DNA of 64,000 nt, taken from Nocardioides sp. zg-DK7169 (GTDB taxonomy: Bacteria; Actinomycetota; Actinomycetes; Propionibacteriales; Nocardioidaceae). The translations under genes and the position numbers were made by a program. The first letter of the stretch is position 1, and every line of letters begins with the position of its first letter. The stretch is taken from the NCBI RefSeq assembly GCF_013155365.1, contig NZ_JABJRA010000001.1:62001-126000 (forward strand), given 5' to 3'. The notes under the pieces are model-generated. The model made no database searches, was not told the DNA's origin, and saw nothing but the letters and a program-made list of their open reading frames with translations. This document shows, one piece after another, positions 42,527 through 52,874 of this stretch.

Positions 42527-43288
42527 TCAGGCCTCCTGGGGCTGGTCCGCGTCGTCGCCGATGGGCGTGGCGTTGCGGGCCAGCAGCCAGATCATCAGGC
42601 TCCACGAGGCGATGCGCAGCGGCCAGCCCAGCCCGAGGCGGAGCACCCCGAGCAGCAGCACCGCGAGGTCGACGTCGATCACGTCGGCCCACCCCAGCAG
42701 CCACACCGGGCCCTGGAGCAGCACCCCGATCCCGCCCGGCGCCAGGAACACCCAGGTCAGGCGGCTGCACAGGCGCACGATCTGCTTGTCCTGGTGCCAG
42801 GCCGTGGGGTCGCCGGTGACGCTGCCGAGCATGAACCCGATGAACGGCCAGCCCGCCAGGCACGAGCCCGCCATCACGATCGTGTAGCCCAGGCTGACCA
42901 GGATCCCGGGCAGGAAGAACGCCAGGGCCTGGTCGGACTCCGAGCCGCCCGAGCTGGCCGCGATCCGCACGAACACCCAGCCGATGCCGATCGCGAACAG
43001 CGCGTTGAGCGCGTACTGCAGCGTGCTGCGTTGGACCAGGCGCGCGACGATGGCCGCGCCGACCGCGGCGAGGCTGACGACCAGGGCGAGCTGGAGCTCC
43101 TTGGTGGTCAGCCACAGGATCGTGAAGAGCATGCCGGGGATGCCGGCCTCCACCATCCCGCGGCGACCGCCCAGCGCCGCCGCCATCTGGGAGCGCACCA
43201 GCGCCTCGACCGTGGCCACGGTCGGGACGGCACGCGCCGGGGCGTCGGGGCCCTGCGGGTCGTGGCGGTCGTGGGACGCGTCGCTCAC
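42527..43288 (-). CDS. DUF3159 membrane protein
   Basis: The 253-residue protein has about six transmembrane helices after a hydrophilic N-terminus. It matches the DUF3159 layout common beside dut and Trk genes in actinobacteria. The start is GTG 43288, overlapping the OB-fold gene stop by four bases. The function is unknown. Confidence 0.8.
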   Translation of the reverse strand: MSDASHDRHDPQGPDAPARAVPTVATVEALVRSQMAAALGGRRGMVEAGIPGMLFTILWLTTKELQLALVVSLAAVGAAIVARLVQRSTLQYALNALFAIGIGWVFVRIAASSGGSESDQALAFFLPGILVSLGYTIVMAGSCLAGWPFIGFMLGSVTGDPTAWHQDKQIVRLCSRLTWVFLAPGGIGVLLQGPVWLLGWADVIDVDLAVLLLGVLRLGLGWPLRIASWSLMIWLLARNATPIGDDADQPQEA

Positions 43289-43638
43289 GGCAGCAGCTCG
43301 TATCGGGGGTTGTACATGATGCGGACGCCCTCCTGGACGCCGATGCGTGCCTGGACCTGGATGGTGGTGCCGGGCCGGATGCCGGCGATGCGGCGCCGGC
43401 CCAGCCACACGATGGTGAGCGCGCCGGTGCCGTCGACCAGCTCGGCCTCCAGGGCCGGTACGCCGCCGCGCGGGCGCAACGTGACCGTGCGCAGCGTGCC
43501 GCGCAGCCGCACCGGCTCCCGGTCGGGTGCCTCGGCGATGGTGTCGAGCCCCTGCCCGGTGTGGACCTCACGCAGGTCGCGGGCCTCCTGGTCGCCGGTG
43601 TCGGCCCAGCGACGCAGGGTGCGGCGCAGGCGGCTCAC
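43285..43638 (-). CDS. OB-fold nucleic-acid-binding protein
   Basis: A 117-residue protein whose core (VRLRGTLRTVTL to EAELVDGTGALTIVWLGRRRIAGI) is a classic OB-fold of the RecG/tRNA anticodon-binding type. This small protein is conserved between DUF3710 and DUF3159 genes in actinobacteria. It probably binds RNA or single-stranded DNA; its partner is not known. Confidence 0.82.
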   Translation of the reverse strand: MSRLRRTLRRWADTGDQEARDLREVHTGQGLDTIAEAPDREPVRLRGTLRTVTLRPRGGVPALEAELVDGTGALTIVWLGRRRIAGIRPGTTIQVQARIGVQEGVRIMYNPRYELLP

Positions 43639-43651
43639 GCGTCGGCGCCGT

Positions 43652-44308
43652 TCAGGAGTCGGCCGGCGGGTCGACCCGCCGCGCGGACTCGGGCATGACC
43701 ACCGGGAGCGGCTCGCCGACCGGCATCGGGCTGGAGCCGCGGCGTACGGCGATCGCGGTGATCGTGTCGACCCAGTCCTGCGGGATCTCGGTCTCGGTGG
43801 CGGGGCGGCCCATCAGGGTCGCGCGCAGCAGCCAGCGGGGGCCGTTGATGCCCACGATCCGCGAGGCCTGGGTGCCGGTGGCGCCGTCGGTGCCCCGCAC
43901 CGGCATCTGGCACACCAGCTCGGGGCCGAAGTGGCCCTCGCGCTCGGTGGCGCTGCCGCCGCGTCGGGTCATGTCGGCTGCGATCTGGGGACGCACCTCG
44001 CCCCACAGGTCGCCGTTGCGTGGGGCCGCGAACGCACGGATCTCCAGGGCGCCGTCGGGGCCGGCGAGCAGCACGGCCTGCACCTCGCCGGTCTTCTCGT
44101 TGACCTGCAGGCGCAGGTCGCGCCCGGGCAGCGGCGGGACCAGCAACGAGCCCAGGTCGACGTGGTGCGGGCCGCCCTCGGGCAGATCGGCGGCGTCGAA
44201 CGGGCCGACCGCCGGCTCCGGCTCGGGCGCCGGCTCCGCACCAGAGGTCCCGGTCGCGTCGGCCGAGGTGTCGGCGGAATCCGGAGTGGACTTGCGGCGG
44301 AACTTCAC
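43652..44308 (-). CDS. DUF3710 protein
   Basis: The 218-residue soluble protein has a low-complexity acidic N-terminus and a globular part with GPRWLLRATLMGR, typical of DUF3710. It is a conserved actinobacterial neighbour of dut. It has no membrane segment, and its function is unknown. Confidence 0.82.
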   Translation of the reverse strand: MKFRRKSTPDSADTSADATGTSGAEPAPEPEPAVGPFDAADLPEGGPHHVDLGSLLVPPLPGRDLRLQVNEKTGEVQAVLLAGPDGALEIRAFAAPRNGDLWGEVRPQIAADMTRRGGSATEREGHFGPELVCQMPVRGTDGATGTQASRIVGINGPRWLLRATLMGRPATETEIPQDWVDTITAIAVRRGSSPMPVGEPLPVVMPESARRVDPPADS

Positions 44309-44395
44309 TGGTGGTGCCTCTCGTGACGGACTGCGTGGATGCTCGACGTGCAGGTGGGGCGCCGCTGCCGGGGGCAGCAGGCGGGCGCGGGCGCC

Positions 44396-44914
44396 TCAGG
44401 CGCGTGCGAACCCTCCAGTAGAACCGTAACCGCCCTCACCACGCACCGAGGCGGGGAGTTCATCCACCTCGACGAACGCAGCCCGCTCGAAGCGCTGGAC
44501 CACCAGCTGGGCGATCCGGTCGCCCCGGCTCAGCACGATGGCCTCGCGGGGGTCGTGGTTGACCAGCAGGACCTTCACCTCGCCGCGGTAGCCGGCGTCG
44601 ATGGTCCCGGGCGTGTTGAGGATCGACAGCCCGTGGCGCGCCGCCAGCCCGGATCGGGGGTGGACCAGCGCGACGTACCCCTCGGGCAGCGCCAGGGCGA
44701 TCCCGGTGGGCACGAGGGCGCGCTCCCCCGGCGCCAGGTGCAGGTCGACGGTGGTCACCAGGTCCGCGCCGGCGTCGCCGGGGTGGGCGTAGGACGGCAG
44801 CGGCAGGTCACGGTCCAAGCGTCGCACCCGGATCTCGAGATCGGCGGGAGCTGCGGGACCGGCGCCGAGGGCACCGCTCGTCGGGGAGGCGGAAGGGGTG
44901 GGAGAAGGAGCCAC
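44396..44914 (-). CDS. dut: dUTP diphosphatase
   Basis: The 172-residue enzyme hydrolyses dUTP to dUMP and pyrophosphate, keeping uracil out of DNA. All five family motifs are visible: [39 protein letters not shown] and [12 protein letters not shown] chose GTG 44914, preceded by GGAG-like sequence; an earlier frame start would run into the divergent gene. The first 25 residues are Pro/Ser/Gly-rich and not part of the fold. Confidence 0.93.
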   Translation of the reverse strand: MAPSPTPSASPTSGALGAGPAAPADLEIRVRRLDRDLPLPSYAHPGDAGADLVTTVDLHLAPGERALVPTGIALALPEGYVALVHPRSGLAARHGLSILNTPGTIDAGYRGEVKVLLVNHDPREAIVLSRGDRIAQLVVQRFERAAFVEVDELPASVRGEGGYGSTGGFARA

Positions 44915-44951
44915 CCGCGGACTGTATCGACCGGGATGGGAAACTGGGGGC

Positions 44952-45446
44952 GTGCCGCACCCTTCCGCTGACGCCTCGCCCTCCACCGTGGCCTACTCCG
45001 AGCGCCTCGGCGTGCCGCTGCGCTGGTGGGCACAGGGATTCATGTTCACGGCCAGCGTCTGGCTGGCGGTCGTCGTCGCCCTCCCCGGCGGGCTTGCGTG
45101 GCTCATCACCGCCCTCGTCGCGCTGCTCATCGCCGCCGGCTTCCTCTCCTACGGCTCGGCGCGGATCACCGTCGCGAACGGCGAGCTCCAGGCCGGCCGC
45201 GCCCGGATCTCCGCGCAGCACCTCGGCTCGGCGACCGCGCTGGACGCCGAGCAGACCCGCCGGGCCGCTGGCAGGGATGCCGACGTCCGTGCCCACCTGC
45301 TGCTGCGCCCCTACCTCAAGCGCTCCGTGCGCGTGGTGATCACCGATCCCCGCGACCCCGCGCCGTACTGGCTGCTGAGCACCCGCCACCCCGAGGAGCT
45401 CGCCCGCGCACTGAGCGCGCTGCATGAGGCGCGGCAGGGTGGGTAG
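44952..45446 (+). CDS. DUF3093 membrane protein
   Basis: A 164-residue protein with two adjacent transmembrane helices (about 25-70) followed by a soluble strand-rich region, as in DUF3093. It begins at GTG 44952, divergent from dut, with only 37 bases between the two starts. The function is unknown. Confidence 0.8.
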   Translation: MPHPSADASPSTVAYSERLGVPLRWWAQGFMFTASVWLAVVVALPGGLAWLITALVALLIAAGFLSYGSARITVANGELQAGRARISAQHLGSATALDAEQTRRAAGRDADVRAHLLLRPYLKRSVRVVITDPRDPAPYWLLSTRHPEELARALSALHEARQGG

Positions 45447-45455
45447 ATTTCTTCC

Positions 45456-45746
45456 ATGGCTTCTGGAGGCTCCAAGACCTGGTCCATCTTCTCGCTGATC
45501 GCGGCCGTCGGTGCCGCCGCGATGGCGAAGAAGGCCGCCGACACCACCTGGAAGGTCACCACCGGCAAGAAGCCGCCGGAGAACCCGGCGGACCCCGACG
45601 TGGAGATCTGGGAGGCCGTCAGCTGGGCCGTGGTCAGCGGTGTCGCGGTCGGCCTGGCGCGGATGCTCGCCCAGCGCAAGGCGGCGAACTACTACGCCCG
45701 CTCGACCGGCCACCTCCCCGCCGACCTGCGCAAGGACGGCAAGTAG
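45456..45746 (+). CDS. DUF4235 membrane protein
   Basis: A 96-residue protein with hydrophobic stretches at about 8-25 and 55-70, matching the DUF4235 layout found in actinobacteria. It follows the DUF3093 gene by nine bases. The function is unknown. Confidence 0.8.
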   Translation: MASGGSKTWSIFSLIAAVGAAAMAKKAADTTWKVTTGKKPPENPADPDVEIWEAVSWAVVSGVAVGLARMLAQRKAANYYARSTGHLPADLRKDGK

Positions 45747-45760
45747 GCCCACGACGTGAC

Positions 45761-45792
45761 CGGGCCGCGGTCCCCTCGGGGGCCGCGGCCCG
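45761..45792. terminator. Terminator hairpin between convergent genes
   Basis: CGGGCCGCGG and CCGCGGCCCG form a perfect 10-base stem around a short loop, between the DUF4235 stop and the convergent DUF4193 stop. Confidence 0.75.
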
Positions 45793-45831
45793 TTGTCATG
45801 CCGTCCGCCGCCCGTGCGGGCGGTCGGGCGC

Positions 45832-46122
45832 TCAGGCGCAGTCGCGGCAGATCATCGTCTTCGGGTTCGCCAGCTGCGAGCGGTGGTGCACCAGGAAGCA
45901 GCTCATGCAGGTGAACTCGTCGTCCTGCTTGGGCTTGACCTCGACGGCGAGCTGCTCGTGCGACAGGTCGGCTCCGGGCAGCTCGAAGGCCTCGGCCGCC
46001 TCGGTCTCGTCCTCGTCGACCTTGCCCGACTGCTTGTCGTGGCGGCGCGCCTTGATCTCCTCGATGCTCTCCTCGGACTGGTCCTCCTCGTTCTTGCGCG
46101 GCGCGTCGTAGTCGGTCGCCAT
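45832..46122 (-). CDS. DUF4193 zinc-finger-like protein
   Basis: The 96-residue acidic protein ends with CMSC and CRDC pairs, a four-cysteine zinc-binding pattern. It has the DUF4193 layout of a conserved, highly charged actinobacterial protein. It has no membrane segment, and its function is unknown. Confidence 0.88.
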   Translation of the reverse strand: MATDYDAPRKNEEDQSEESIEEIKARRHDKQSGKVDEDETEAAEAFELPGADLSHEQLAVEVKPKQDDEFTCMSCFLVHHRSQLANPKTMICRDCA

Positions 46123-46314
46123 GGCCGCTCACTCCCTCCCTGGGTGCTGCCCGTCGCCTCGATGGTCAGGACGCCCGGGTGCGGGCTCCGTCGGCTCGTC
46201 GGCGCCAGATTGTGCACCATCGGGGTGACCGGTGCACTCCGGCCGGGCGTGGTGCCGAGAACCGCCGCCTGAACAGCAGGTCGGGCGCGGCTATTCCCGC
46301 GCCCGCCGGGTGGG

Positions 46315-47169
46315 TCAGACCCCTGTGGGGCCCGTCGTAGGGCCGGGCGCGAGGCCGGTCGTGGGATCGGCGTAGCCGGCCAGCAGCACCGCCTCGCGCA
46401 GCTCCTCGAAGCCGTGGGCGGGGGCGCACAGCAGCAGGTCGCGGCCGCCGACACCACGCAGGATCTCGGTGCGGGCCCCGGCCGCGCGGGCGATCAGCGC
46501 CCCGGCCGCATGGTCCCACAGGTGCACGCCCTCCTCGACGTACCCGTCGACGGTGCCCTCGGCGACGTGGCACAGGTCGAGCGCGCACGACCCGAGCCGA
46601 CGGATGTCGCGCACCCGCGGCAGCAGCCGCACCAGCGCCTCGGCCTGGAGCCGGCGCAGCTCGGCGGAGTAGGAGAACCCCGTGGCGACCAGGCGCTGCG
46701 CCAGCGGCGCGGGGCCGCGCACGGACATCGGTACGCCGTCCCGAGTGGCGACCGGACCCCCGTCGGACGGGTCGGGCCCGCCGACGTGCCCGACGTACTC
46801 GGTGCCGGTGGCGACGTTGAGCACCACCCCGGCCACGATGGTGCCATCGACCTCGGCCGCGATCGACACGGCGTACTGCGGCAGGCCGTAGAGGAAGTTG
46901 ACGGTGCCGTCGATCGGGTCGACGACCCAGCGCACGCCGCTGGTGCCCGCCTCGTCCTCGCCCTCCTCGCCCAGGATCGCGTCGTGGGGACGGCGCTCGC
47001 GCAGCATCGCCCGGATCAGCTCCTCGCTGGCCCGGTCGGTCTCGGTGACGACGTCGACGTCGCTGGACTTGGTGGCCGCGACGCTCACGCCCTGCGCGGC
47101 GCGCTCACGGACCAGAGCAGCGGCGGCGCGGGCCACCTCCAGGGCGACGGCCGCGAGGTCCGGGCCCAC
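46315..47169 (-). CDS. Inositol monophosphatase family protein
   Basis: The 284-residue metal-dependent phosphatase has GEEGEDE, VDPIDGTVNFLYGLP and WDHAAGALIARAAG, the three motifs that hold the Mg ions in this family. Substrates may be inositol-1-phosphate, fructose-1,6-bisphosphate or similar. GTG 47169 is chosen since it begins just after the hemH stop (5 bases) and gives a family-sized product. Confidence 0.85.
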   Translation of the reverse strand: MGPDLAAVALEVARAAAALVRERAAQGVSVAATKSSDVDVVTETDRASEELIRAMLRERRPHDAILGEEGEDEAGTSGVRWVVDPIDGTVNFLYGLPQYAVSIAAEVDGTIVAGVVLNVATGTEYVGHVGGPDPSDGGPVATRDGVPMSVRGPAPLAQRLVATGFSYSAELRRLQAEALVRLLPRVRDIRRLGSCALDLCHVAEGTVDGYVEEGVHLWDHAAGALIARAAGARTEILRGVGGRDLLLCAPAHGFEELREAVLLAGYADPTTGLAPGPTTGPTGV

Positions 47170-47174
47170 CGTGC

Positions 47175-48290
47175 TCAGGCCCCGCACAGGGCGGGGCGCT
47201 CGCCGCGGGGGTTGGGGCAGCAGGTGCGCGGGCAGGCGTCCCACAGCGGGCCGATCTCGCCGGTCGACACGCGAGCCACGTCCTCGCCGCGCTCGACGGC
47301 GGCACGCTCGGTGAGCAGGTCGCGCACGGCGGCCACGAAGCGCGGGTCGTTGCCGGCGGTGGCCGAGCGCCGGGCCGGGAGCCCGAGCCGCTCGGCGGTC
47401 GCCATCGCCTCGGTGTCGAGGTCGTAGATGACCTCCATGTGGTCCGAGACGAACCCGACCGGCACCATCACCACGGCCGGCACCCCCGCCTCGTGCAGCG
47501 CCTCGAGGTGGTCGTTGACGTCCGGCTCCAGCCACGGGATGTGCGGCGCGCCGGAGCGCGAGCAGTAGACCAGCTCGTGGGGGTGGGTGCGGCCGGTCTC
47601 CTCCTCGAGGCGGGCGACCGCGGTCGCGGCGACGTCGAGGTGCTGGGCGACGTACGCGCCGCCCTCGGGGCCGCTGGTGGCCGCCATCGTCTCCGGGATC
47701 GAGTGGGTCACGAAGGCCAGGTGCGCCCCGTCACGGACCTCCTCGGGCAGGTCGGCGAGCGCGGCGAGCACCCCGTCGACGACCGGCTCCACGAACCCCG
47801 GGTGGTTGAAGTAGTGGCGCAGCTTGTCCAGCTGCGGCGCGGCATCGACGCCACCGGGCAGGGCATCGGCGGCGTCCCAGAGGTTCTCGCGGTACTGCCG
47901 GCAGCTCGACCACGAGGAGTACGCGCTCGTCACGAAGCACGCGGCACGCGTGACGCCGTCCGCGGCCATCTGCGCGAGGGTGTCGGTCAGGTAGGGGTCC
48001 CAGTTGCGGTTGCCCCAGTAGACCGGCAGGTCGATGCCGGCCTCGGCGAGGTCCGCGCGCAGCGCGGCGAGGAACGCGCGGTTCTGGTCGTTGATGGGCG
48101 AGCGTCCGCCGAACAGGCTGTAGTGCTGCCCCACCTCGGCCAGCCGCTCGCGCGGGATCCCCCGGCCGCGCGTGACGTTCTCCAGGAACGGGACGACGTC
48201 GTCGGGGCCCTCCGGGCCGCCGAAGGAGACCAGCAGGAGGGCGTCGTACGGAGCGACGAGGGAGGCGGCGTCGTAGGGCTGGGCGGACAT
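47175..48290 (-). CDS. hemH: Ferrochelatase (coproporphyrin type)
   Basis: The 371-residue enzyme inserts iron into a porphyrin. Family features include [15 protein letters not shown] at the start, THSIPETMA and CSRSG. It ends with a cysteine cluster CPRTCCPNP plus CGA, which with an internal Cys (SSCRQY) fits the [2Fe-2S] site of actinobacterial enzymes. In actinobacteria this enzyme normally acts on coproporphyrin III (CpfC). Start ATG 48290. Confidence 0.93.
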   Translation of the reverse strand: MSAQPYDAASLVAPYDALLLVSFGGPEGPDDVVPFLENVTRGRGIPRERLAEVGQHYSLFGGRSPINDQNRAFLAALRADLAEAGIDLPVYWGNRNWDPYLTDTLAQMAADGVTRAACFVTSAYSSWSSCRQYRENLWDAADALPGGVDAAPQLDKLRHYFNHPGFVEPVVDGVLAALADLPEEVRDGAHLAFVTHSIPETMAATSGPEGGAYVAQHLDVAATAVARLEEETGRTHPHELVYCSRSGAPHIPWLEPDVNDHLEALHEAGVPAVVMVPVGFVSDHMEVIYDLDTEAMATAERLGLPARRSATAGNDPRFVAAVRDLLTERAAVERGEDVARVSTGEIGPLWDACPRTCCPNPRGERPALCGA

Positions 48291-48358
48291 GGCCCCATCG
48301 TAGGGACGGGCCACCAATTCACTCGGCACGGGCAGGGGGACCTACCGTTTCCAGCACC

Positions 48359-49582
48359 ATGTCAGTGCTCACGTCCTACCGGCGGGTGCTCGCCGAACCC
48401 GGCGCGCTCCTGTTCAGCCTCACCGGCCTCGTCGCCCGGCTCCCGATCTCGATGGCCGGCCTCGGCATCGTGCTCCTCGTCGAGTCCGCCTCGGGCTCCT
48501 ACGGCGTCGCCGGCGCGGTCTCGGCCGCCTACATGGTGGCCAACGCGATCCTCGCGATCTTCCAGGGCCGGCTGCTCGACCGGCTCGGCCAGCGCACCGT
48601 CCTGAGCGTCGCCGCCGTCGTGTTCGGCGTCGCCATGGTGCTGCTCGTGCAGTCGGTCGAGGCGGGCTGGCCGATGGCCGCCACCTACGCCGCCGCCGTC
48701 GTCGCGGGCGGCTCGCTGCCCCAGATCGGCTCGTGCGTGCGCGCCCGGTGGGCGCACGTGCTCGACGCGCCGTCGCAGGTCCAGACGGCGTTCGCGCTGG
48801 AGGCCGTCCTCGACGAGGTCGTGTTCGTCCTCGGCCCGATCCTGGTCACGATGCTCGCGACCGCGGTGCACCCGGTCGCCGGCCTCGCCGTCGCCGTGGT
48901 CGCCGGCGTGGGCGGCAGCCTCGCCTTCGCCGCGCAGCGCGGCACCGAGCCCCCGGCCCACCCGCGCGACAGGTCCTCCGGCGTGCGCCCGCCGCTGCCC
49001 TGGCGCACCCTGGTGCCGCTCGGGGTCGTCGCGACCGCGCTCGGGGTGCTGTTCGGCGCCGCCGAGGTCACCACTGTCGCCTTCGCCGACGAACGCGGCG
49101 TCCGCGCCTGGTCCGGCGCCCTGCTGGCGCTGTGGGCGCTCGGCAGCCTCGCCTCCGGCGTCGTGGTCGGCGCGATCGTGTGGAGGCGCGGGCCCGAGGT
49201 CCGGGTCCGCTGGGGCGCGGCCGGCATGGCCCTGGCGATGACGCCGCTGTACTTCGTCGACTCCGTGCTGCTCATGGGCGGGCTGCTGCTGGTCGGCGGT
49301 GTGGCCATCGCGCCGACGATGATCGCCTGCCTCTCGCTGACCGAGCGGGTGGTGCCGTCCTCGCGTCTGACCGAGGGGATGGCCATCGTGCAGACCGGCA
49401 TCACCGCGGGGGTCGCCCCGGGGGCGACGCTGAGCGGGGTCGTCGTGGACAACCACGGCTCCTCCGCCGCCTACCTCGTGACCGTCGCCGCCGGCCTGGT
49501 CGCGGCCGCCGCCGCGCAGCTGCTGCCGCGCGAGGTCCCGGCCCCCGACGAGCCGGCCCCGCAGGAGGAGCCCGCCCACTAG
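48359..49582 (+). CDS. MFS transporter
   Basis: The 407-residue protein has about 12 hydrophobic helices in two halves linked by a hydrophilic loop (about 200-220). A motif resembling MFS motif A lies at about 65-75 (GRLLDRLGQRT). The substrate cannot be told; drug or sugar efflux is common in such stand-alone genes. It is divergent from hemH by 68 bases. Confidence 0.85.
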   Translation: MSVLTSYRRVLAEPGALLFSLTGLVARLPISMAGLGIVLLVESASGSYGVAGAVSAAYMVANAILAIFQGRLLDRLGQRTVLSVAAVVFGVAMVLLVQSVEAGWPMAATYAAAVVAGGSLPQIGSCVRARWAHVLDAPSQVQTAFALEAVLDEVVFVLGPILVTMLATAVHPVAGLAVAVVAGVGGSLAFAAQRGTEPPAHPRDRSSGVRPPLPWRTLVPLGVVATALGVLFGAAEVTTVAFADERGVRAWSGALLALWALGSLASGVVVGAIVWRRGPEVRVRWGAAGMALAMTPLYFVDSVLLMGGLLLVGGVAIAPTMIACLSLTERVVPSSRLTEGMAIVQTGITAGVAPGATLSGVVVDNHGSSAAYLVTVAAGLVAAAAAQLLPREVPAPDEPAPQEEPAH

Positions 49583-49593
49583 GCTCCCGTCGC

Positions 49594-50910
49594 GTGACGG
49601 AGCGGACGAGCTGGGCGTGGACGAACTGGTCGGGTCTCGAGACGGCGCGTCCGCGGCGCATCGTCGACCCGGTGGACACCACCGAGGTCGTCGCGGAGGT
49701 CGAGCGTGCCCGCGCCGACGGCACGACGCTCAAGATGGTCGGCACCGGTCACAGCTTCTCCGCGATCGCCGCCCCCGAGCACACGATGCTCCGCCCGGTC
49801 CGGCGCGGGATCATCGAGGTGGACCGCGCCGCGATGACGGTGACCGCGCACGCCGGCACCCCGCTCCTCGAGCTCAACGCCGAGCTCGAGCGTCTCGGGC
49901 TGAGCCTGCACAACATGGGCGACATCGACCGCCAGACGCTCGCGGGGGCGGTGTCCACCGGCACCCACGGCAGCGGCGGGCACGCCGCCGGCCTGGCCGC
50001 CCAGCTCGCCGGCCTCGAGCTGGTCACCGGGACCGGCGAGGTGCTGCGCGCGAGCGCGACGCACCACCCCGATGTCTTCGACGCCGCGCGCGTCGGGCTG
50101 GGCGCCCTGGGCGTGCTCACCACGCTGACCTTCCGCGTCGAGCCGCTGTTCGTGCTCGAGGCGCACGAGGAGCCGATGGCCTGGGACACCGCGCTCGGGG
50201 ACTTCGACCGGATCAGCGCGGAGAGCCACCACGTCGACATGTACTGGTTCCCCCACACCGACCGGGTGCTGCTCAAGCGCAACGACCGCCTCGACGTCGA
50301 CCTCGACGAGGCCGAACCGCTCCCCCGCTGGCGCGCGACCCTCGACGACGACCTGTTGTCGAACCGGTTCTTCGGGGCCGTGTGCGTGCTCGGCAACGCG
50401 GTCCCGCGCGCCGTACCGCTGATCAACCGGGTCAGCTCACGCGCGCTGGGCGCCCGCACCTACAGCGACGTCCCGCACCGCGTCTTCACCACCGAGCGCC
50501 GCGTCGTCTTCCGCGAGATGGAGTACGCCGTGCCGCGCGCGGCGGGCCTGTCCGCGCTGCGCGAGGCCCGCGCGGCGCTGGAGGCCTCCGGGCTCCGGGT
50601 GGGCTTCCCCGTGGAGGTGCGCACCGCGCCGGCCGACGACATCGCGCTGTCGACGGCCTCGGGGCGCGACTCGCTCTACCTGGCCTTCCACGTGCACCGC
50701 GACGCCGACCACCACGCCTACTTCGCGCTGATGGAGCAGGTCATGCGCGCCCACGACGGGCGGCCCCACTGGGGCAAGGTGCACACCCGGACCGCGGCCG
50801 ACCTGGCCCCGGCGTACCCGCGCTTCGAGGAGTTCCTCGCAGTGCGCGACCGGCTCGACCCCGACCGCGTCTTCGCGAACCCCTACCTGCGCCGGGTGCT
50901 GGGCGACTGA
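49594..50910 (+). CDS. D-arabinono-1,4-lactone oxidase-like FAD oxidoreductase
   Basis: The 438-residue flavoprotein has the FAD-binding part with GTGHSFSAIA and STGTHGSGGHAAG, and a C-terminal ALO domain with RPHWGKVHT. This is the vanillyl-alcohol-oxidase/sugar-lactone oxidase family; the real substrate is unknown. It starts at GTG 49594, 11 bases after the MFS stop, so the two may be an operon. Confidence 0.88.
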   Translation: MTERTSWAWTNWSGLETARPRRIVDPVDTTEVVAEVERARADGTTLKMVGTGHSFSAIAAPEHTMLRPVRRGIIEVDRAAMTVTAHAGTPLLELNAELERLGLSLHNMGDIDRQTLAGAVSTGTHGSGGHAAGLAAQLAGLELVTGTGEVLRASATHHPDVFDAARVGLGALGVLTTLTFRVEPLFVLEAHEEPMAWDTALGDFDRISAESHHVDMYWFPHTDRVLLKRNDRLDVDLDEAEPLPRWRATLDDDLLSNRFFGAVCVLGNAVPRAVPLINRVSSRALGARTYSDVPHRVFTTERRVVFREMEYAVPRAAGLSALREARAALEASGLRVGFPVEVRTAPADDIALSTASGRDSLYLAFHVHRDADHHAYFALMEQVMRAHDGRPHWGKVHTRTAADLAPAYPRFEEFLAVRDRLDPDRVFANPYLRRVLGD

Positions 50911-50934
50911 TGCCCGCGCCCGGCGCGGCGGGCC

Positions 50935-51789
50935 TCAGGTGCGCCGGTTGTAGAGCCGCAGCGCGAGCGGGGCGAACACGGCGGTGATCGCCACCGACAT
51001 CACCAGCACGATCAGGATGTCGCCGGCGTCGGGGTTGTCATTCATCAGCCCGCGGGCCGCCTCGTTGAGCAGGGTGACCGGGTTGACGTCGACGAACGCG
51101 CGCAACCACCCCGGCATCGTCTCCGGCGGGGCGAAGACCGAGCTGATGAACGTGAGCGGGAACAGCACCATCATCGAGACGCCCATGACCGCGTTGGGGG
51201 TGCGGACCTTGAAGCCGACGATCAGCCACAGCCAGCTCAGCGCGAAGCAGAACGCGAGGAGCAGCAGCACGGCGAGCAGCACGCCGAGGACCCCGCCGGG
51301 GGCGCGGTAGCCGATCACCACCCCGACCACCAGCACCATGAACGAGGCCATCGCGTAGCGCAGCGTGTCGCCGAGCAGCGCGCCCACCAGCAGCGAGGGC
51401 CGCCACACCGGCAGCGAGCGGAAGCGGTCGAAGACGCCCTTCTCGATGTCGGTGTTGATGGTCAACGCGGTGTACATCGTGATGAAGACGACCGTCTGGG
51501 TGAGGATCCCCGGCAGGGCGTACTGCAGGTAGTCCTGCGGCGAGCCCGCGATCGCCCCGCCGAACACGAACGTGAACATCAGCGTGAACATGATCGGGAA
51601 CATCGTCACGTCGAAGAGCTGCTCGGGGACGTGCTTGATCTTCAGCAGCGCCCGCCACGCGAAGCTGAACGAGGAGCTCACCGGCCCGGGCAGGTCCGGG
51701 CGCGCGCCGGAGCCGAGGGCTGCGGCGATCTGCTCGTCGGGGGTCCGCTCGACCAGGGTCTCGGCGCCGGACTCTCGCTGCGTGGTCAT
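50935..51789 (-). CDS. ABC-2 type transporter permease (DrrB-like)
   Basis: The 284-residue membrane protein has six hydrophobic helices after an N-terminal cytosolic part and includes the ABC-2 motif [17 protein letters not shown]. It overlaps the ATPase gene (ATGA) upstream, so it is its partner in an exporter of drug- or lipid-like compounds. Confidence 0.88.
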   Translation of the reverse strand: MTTQRESGAETLVERTPDEQIAAALGSGARPDLPGPVSSSFSFAWRALLKIKHVPEQLFDVTMFPIMFTLMFTFVFGGAIAGSPQDYLQYALPGILTQTVVFITMYTALTINTDIEKGVFDRFRSLPVWRPSLLVGALLGDTLRYAMASFMVLVVGVVIGYRAPGGVLGVLLAVLLLLAFCFALSWLWLIVGFKVRTPNAVMGVSMMVLFPLTFISSVFAPPETMPGWLRAFVDVNPVTLLNEAARGLMNDNPDAGDILIVLVMSVAITAVFAPLALRLYNRRT

Positions 51790-52781
51790 GCCGGAACCTC
51801 CTGGTCCGTCGGGTCGTTCTCCTGTGCCGGGCGACCGGTGAGCGCGAGGAACACCTCGTCGAGGCTGGGCTGGCCCAGGGCGTACTCGGTGACGGCCAGG
51901 CCGTGCTCGCCGACCCGCTGCAGCGCCGCCGCGACCCGCCCGGGCGCGGCCACCCGCATGCTGATCGCGGAGGGGTCGGACTCCAGGACCGGCACGGCGT
52001 CGAGGGACTCGGCCAGCAGCCGGGCCACCTCCTCGCGCTCGGCGGTGTCGGCCACCCGGACGTGCAGGGCGCCGGAGCCGACCGAGGCCTTGAGCTCGCC
52101 GCTGGTCCCCTCCGCGATCACCCGGCCGCGGTCGATGACCGCGATCCGGTCGGCGAGCTGGTCGGCCTCCTCGAGGTACTGCGTGGTCAGCAGGACGGTG
52201 GTCCCCGCCCCCACCAGCGCGCGCACGATCCCCCAGACCTGGTTGCGGCTGCGGGGGTCGAGCCCGGTGGTCGGCTCGTCGAGGAACATCAGGTCGGGAC
52301 GCACCACGAGCGAGCCGGCCACGTCGATGCGCCGCCGCATGCCGCCGGAGTAGGCCTTGACCTGCCGCTTCGCGGCGTCGACCAGGTCGAAGGCCTCGAG
52401 CAGCTCGTCGGCGCGGTGGCGCGCGGCCGCCCGCCCGAAGCCGTACATCCGGGCCAGGAGGGTGAGGTTCTCGTGACCGGTGAGGTCCTCGTCGAGGGAG
52501 GCGAACTGGCCGGTCAGCGCCACCCGGGCGCGCACCTTGGCGGCCTCCCGGACCACGTCGTGGCCCAGCACCAGCGCGGTGCCGCTCGTGGGCTCGAGCA
52601 GCGTGGCCAGCATCCGGATGGTGGTGGTCTTGCCGGCGCCGTTCGGGCCGAGCACGCCGTAGACGCCCCCGGTGGGGATCGCCAGGTCGACCCCGTCGAC
52701 CGCGCGCTCGGAGCCGAAGACACGGACCAGGTCGTGGGTCTCGATCGCGAGACCGGGGCTGGAAGGGGACATGGCCGTCAT
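51786..52781 (-). CDS. ABC transporter ATP-binding protein (DrrA-like)
   Basis: The 331-residue protein has an intact Walker A (GPNGAGKTT), signature YSGGM and Walker B ([12 protein letters not shown]). It carries the C-terminal extension typical of daunorubicin-type exporters. The start at ATG 52781 is a choice between three in-frame starts (52796, 52781, 52772). Confidence 0.9.
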   Translation of the reverse strand: MTAMSPSSPGLAIETHDLVRVFGSERAVDGVDLAIPTGGVYGVLGPNGAGKTTTIRMLATLLEPTSGTALVLGHDVVREAAKVRARVALTGQFASLDEDLTGHENLTLLARMYGFGRAAARHRADELLEAFDLVDAAKRQVKAYSGGMRRRIDVAGSLVVRPDLMFLDEPTTGLDPRSRNQVWGIVRALVGAGTTVLLTTQYLEEADQLADRIAVIDRGRVIAEGTSGELKASVGSGALHVRVADTAEREEVARLLAESLDAVPVLESDPSAISMRVAAPGRVAAALQRVGEHGLAVTEYALGQPSLDEVFLALTGRPAQENDPTDQEVPA

Positions 52782-52874
52782 GCTGGCACTCCCCACGGAC
52801 AGTCCGCACTGCGTTTCTTGCTCATGCAGGGGACCGACCGGGCCGCGACGGAGAACTCATCGGCCCCGGGCGGG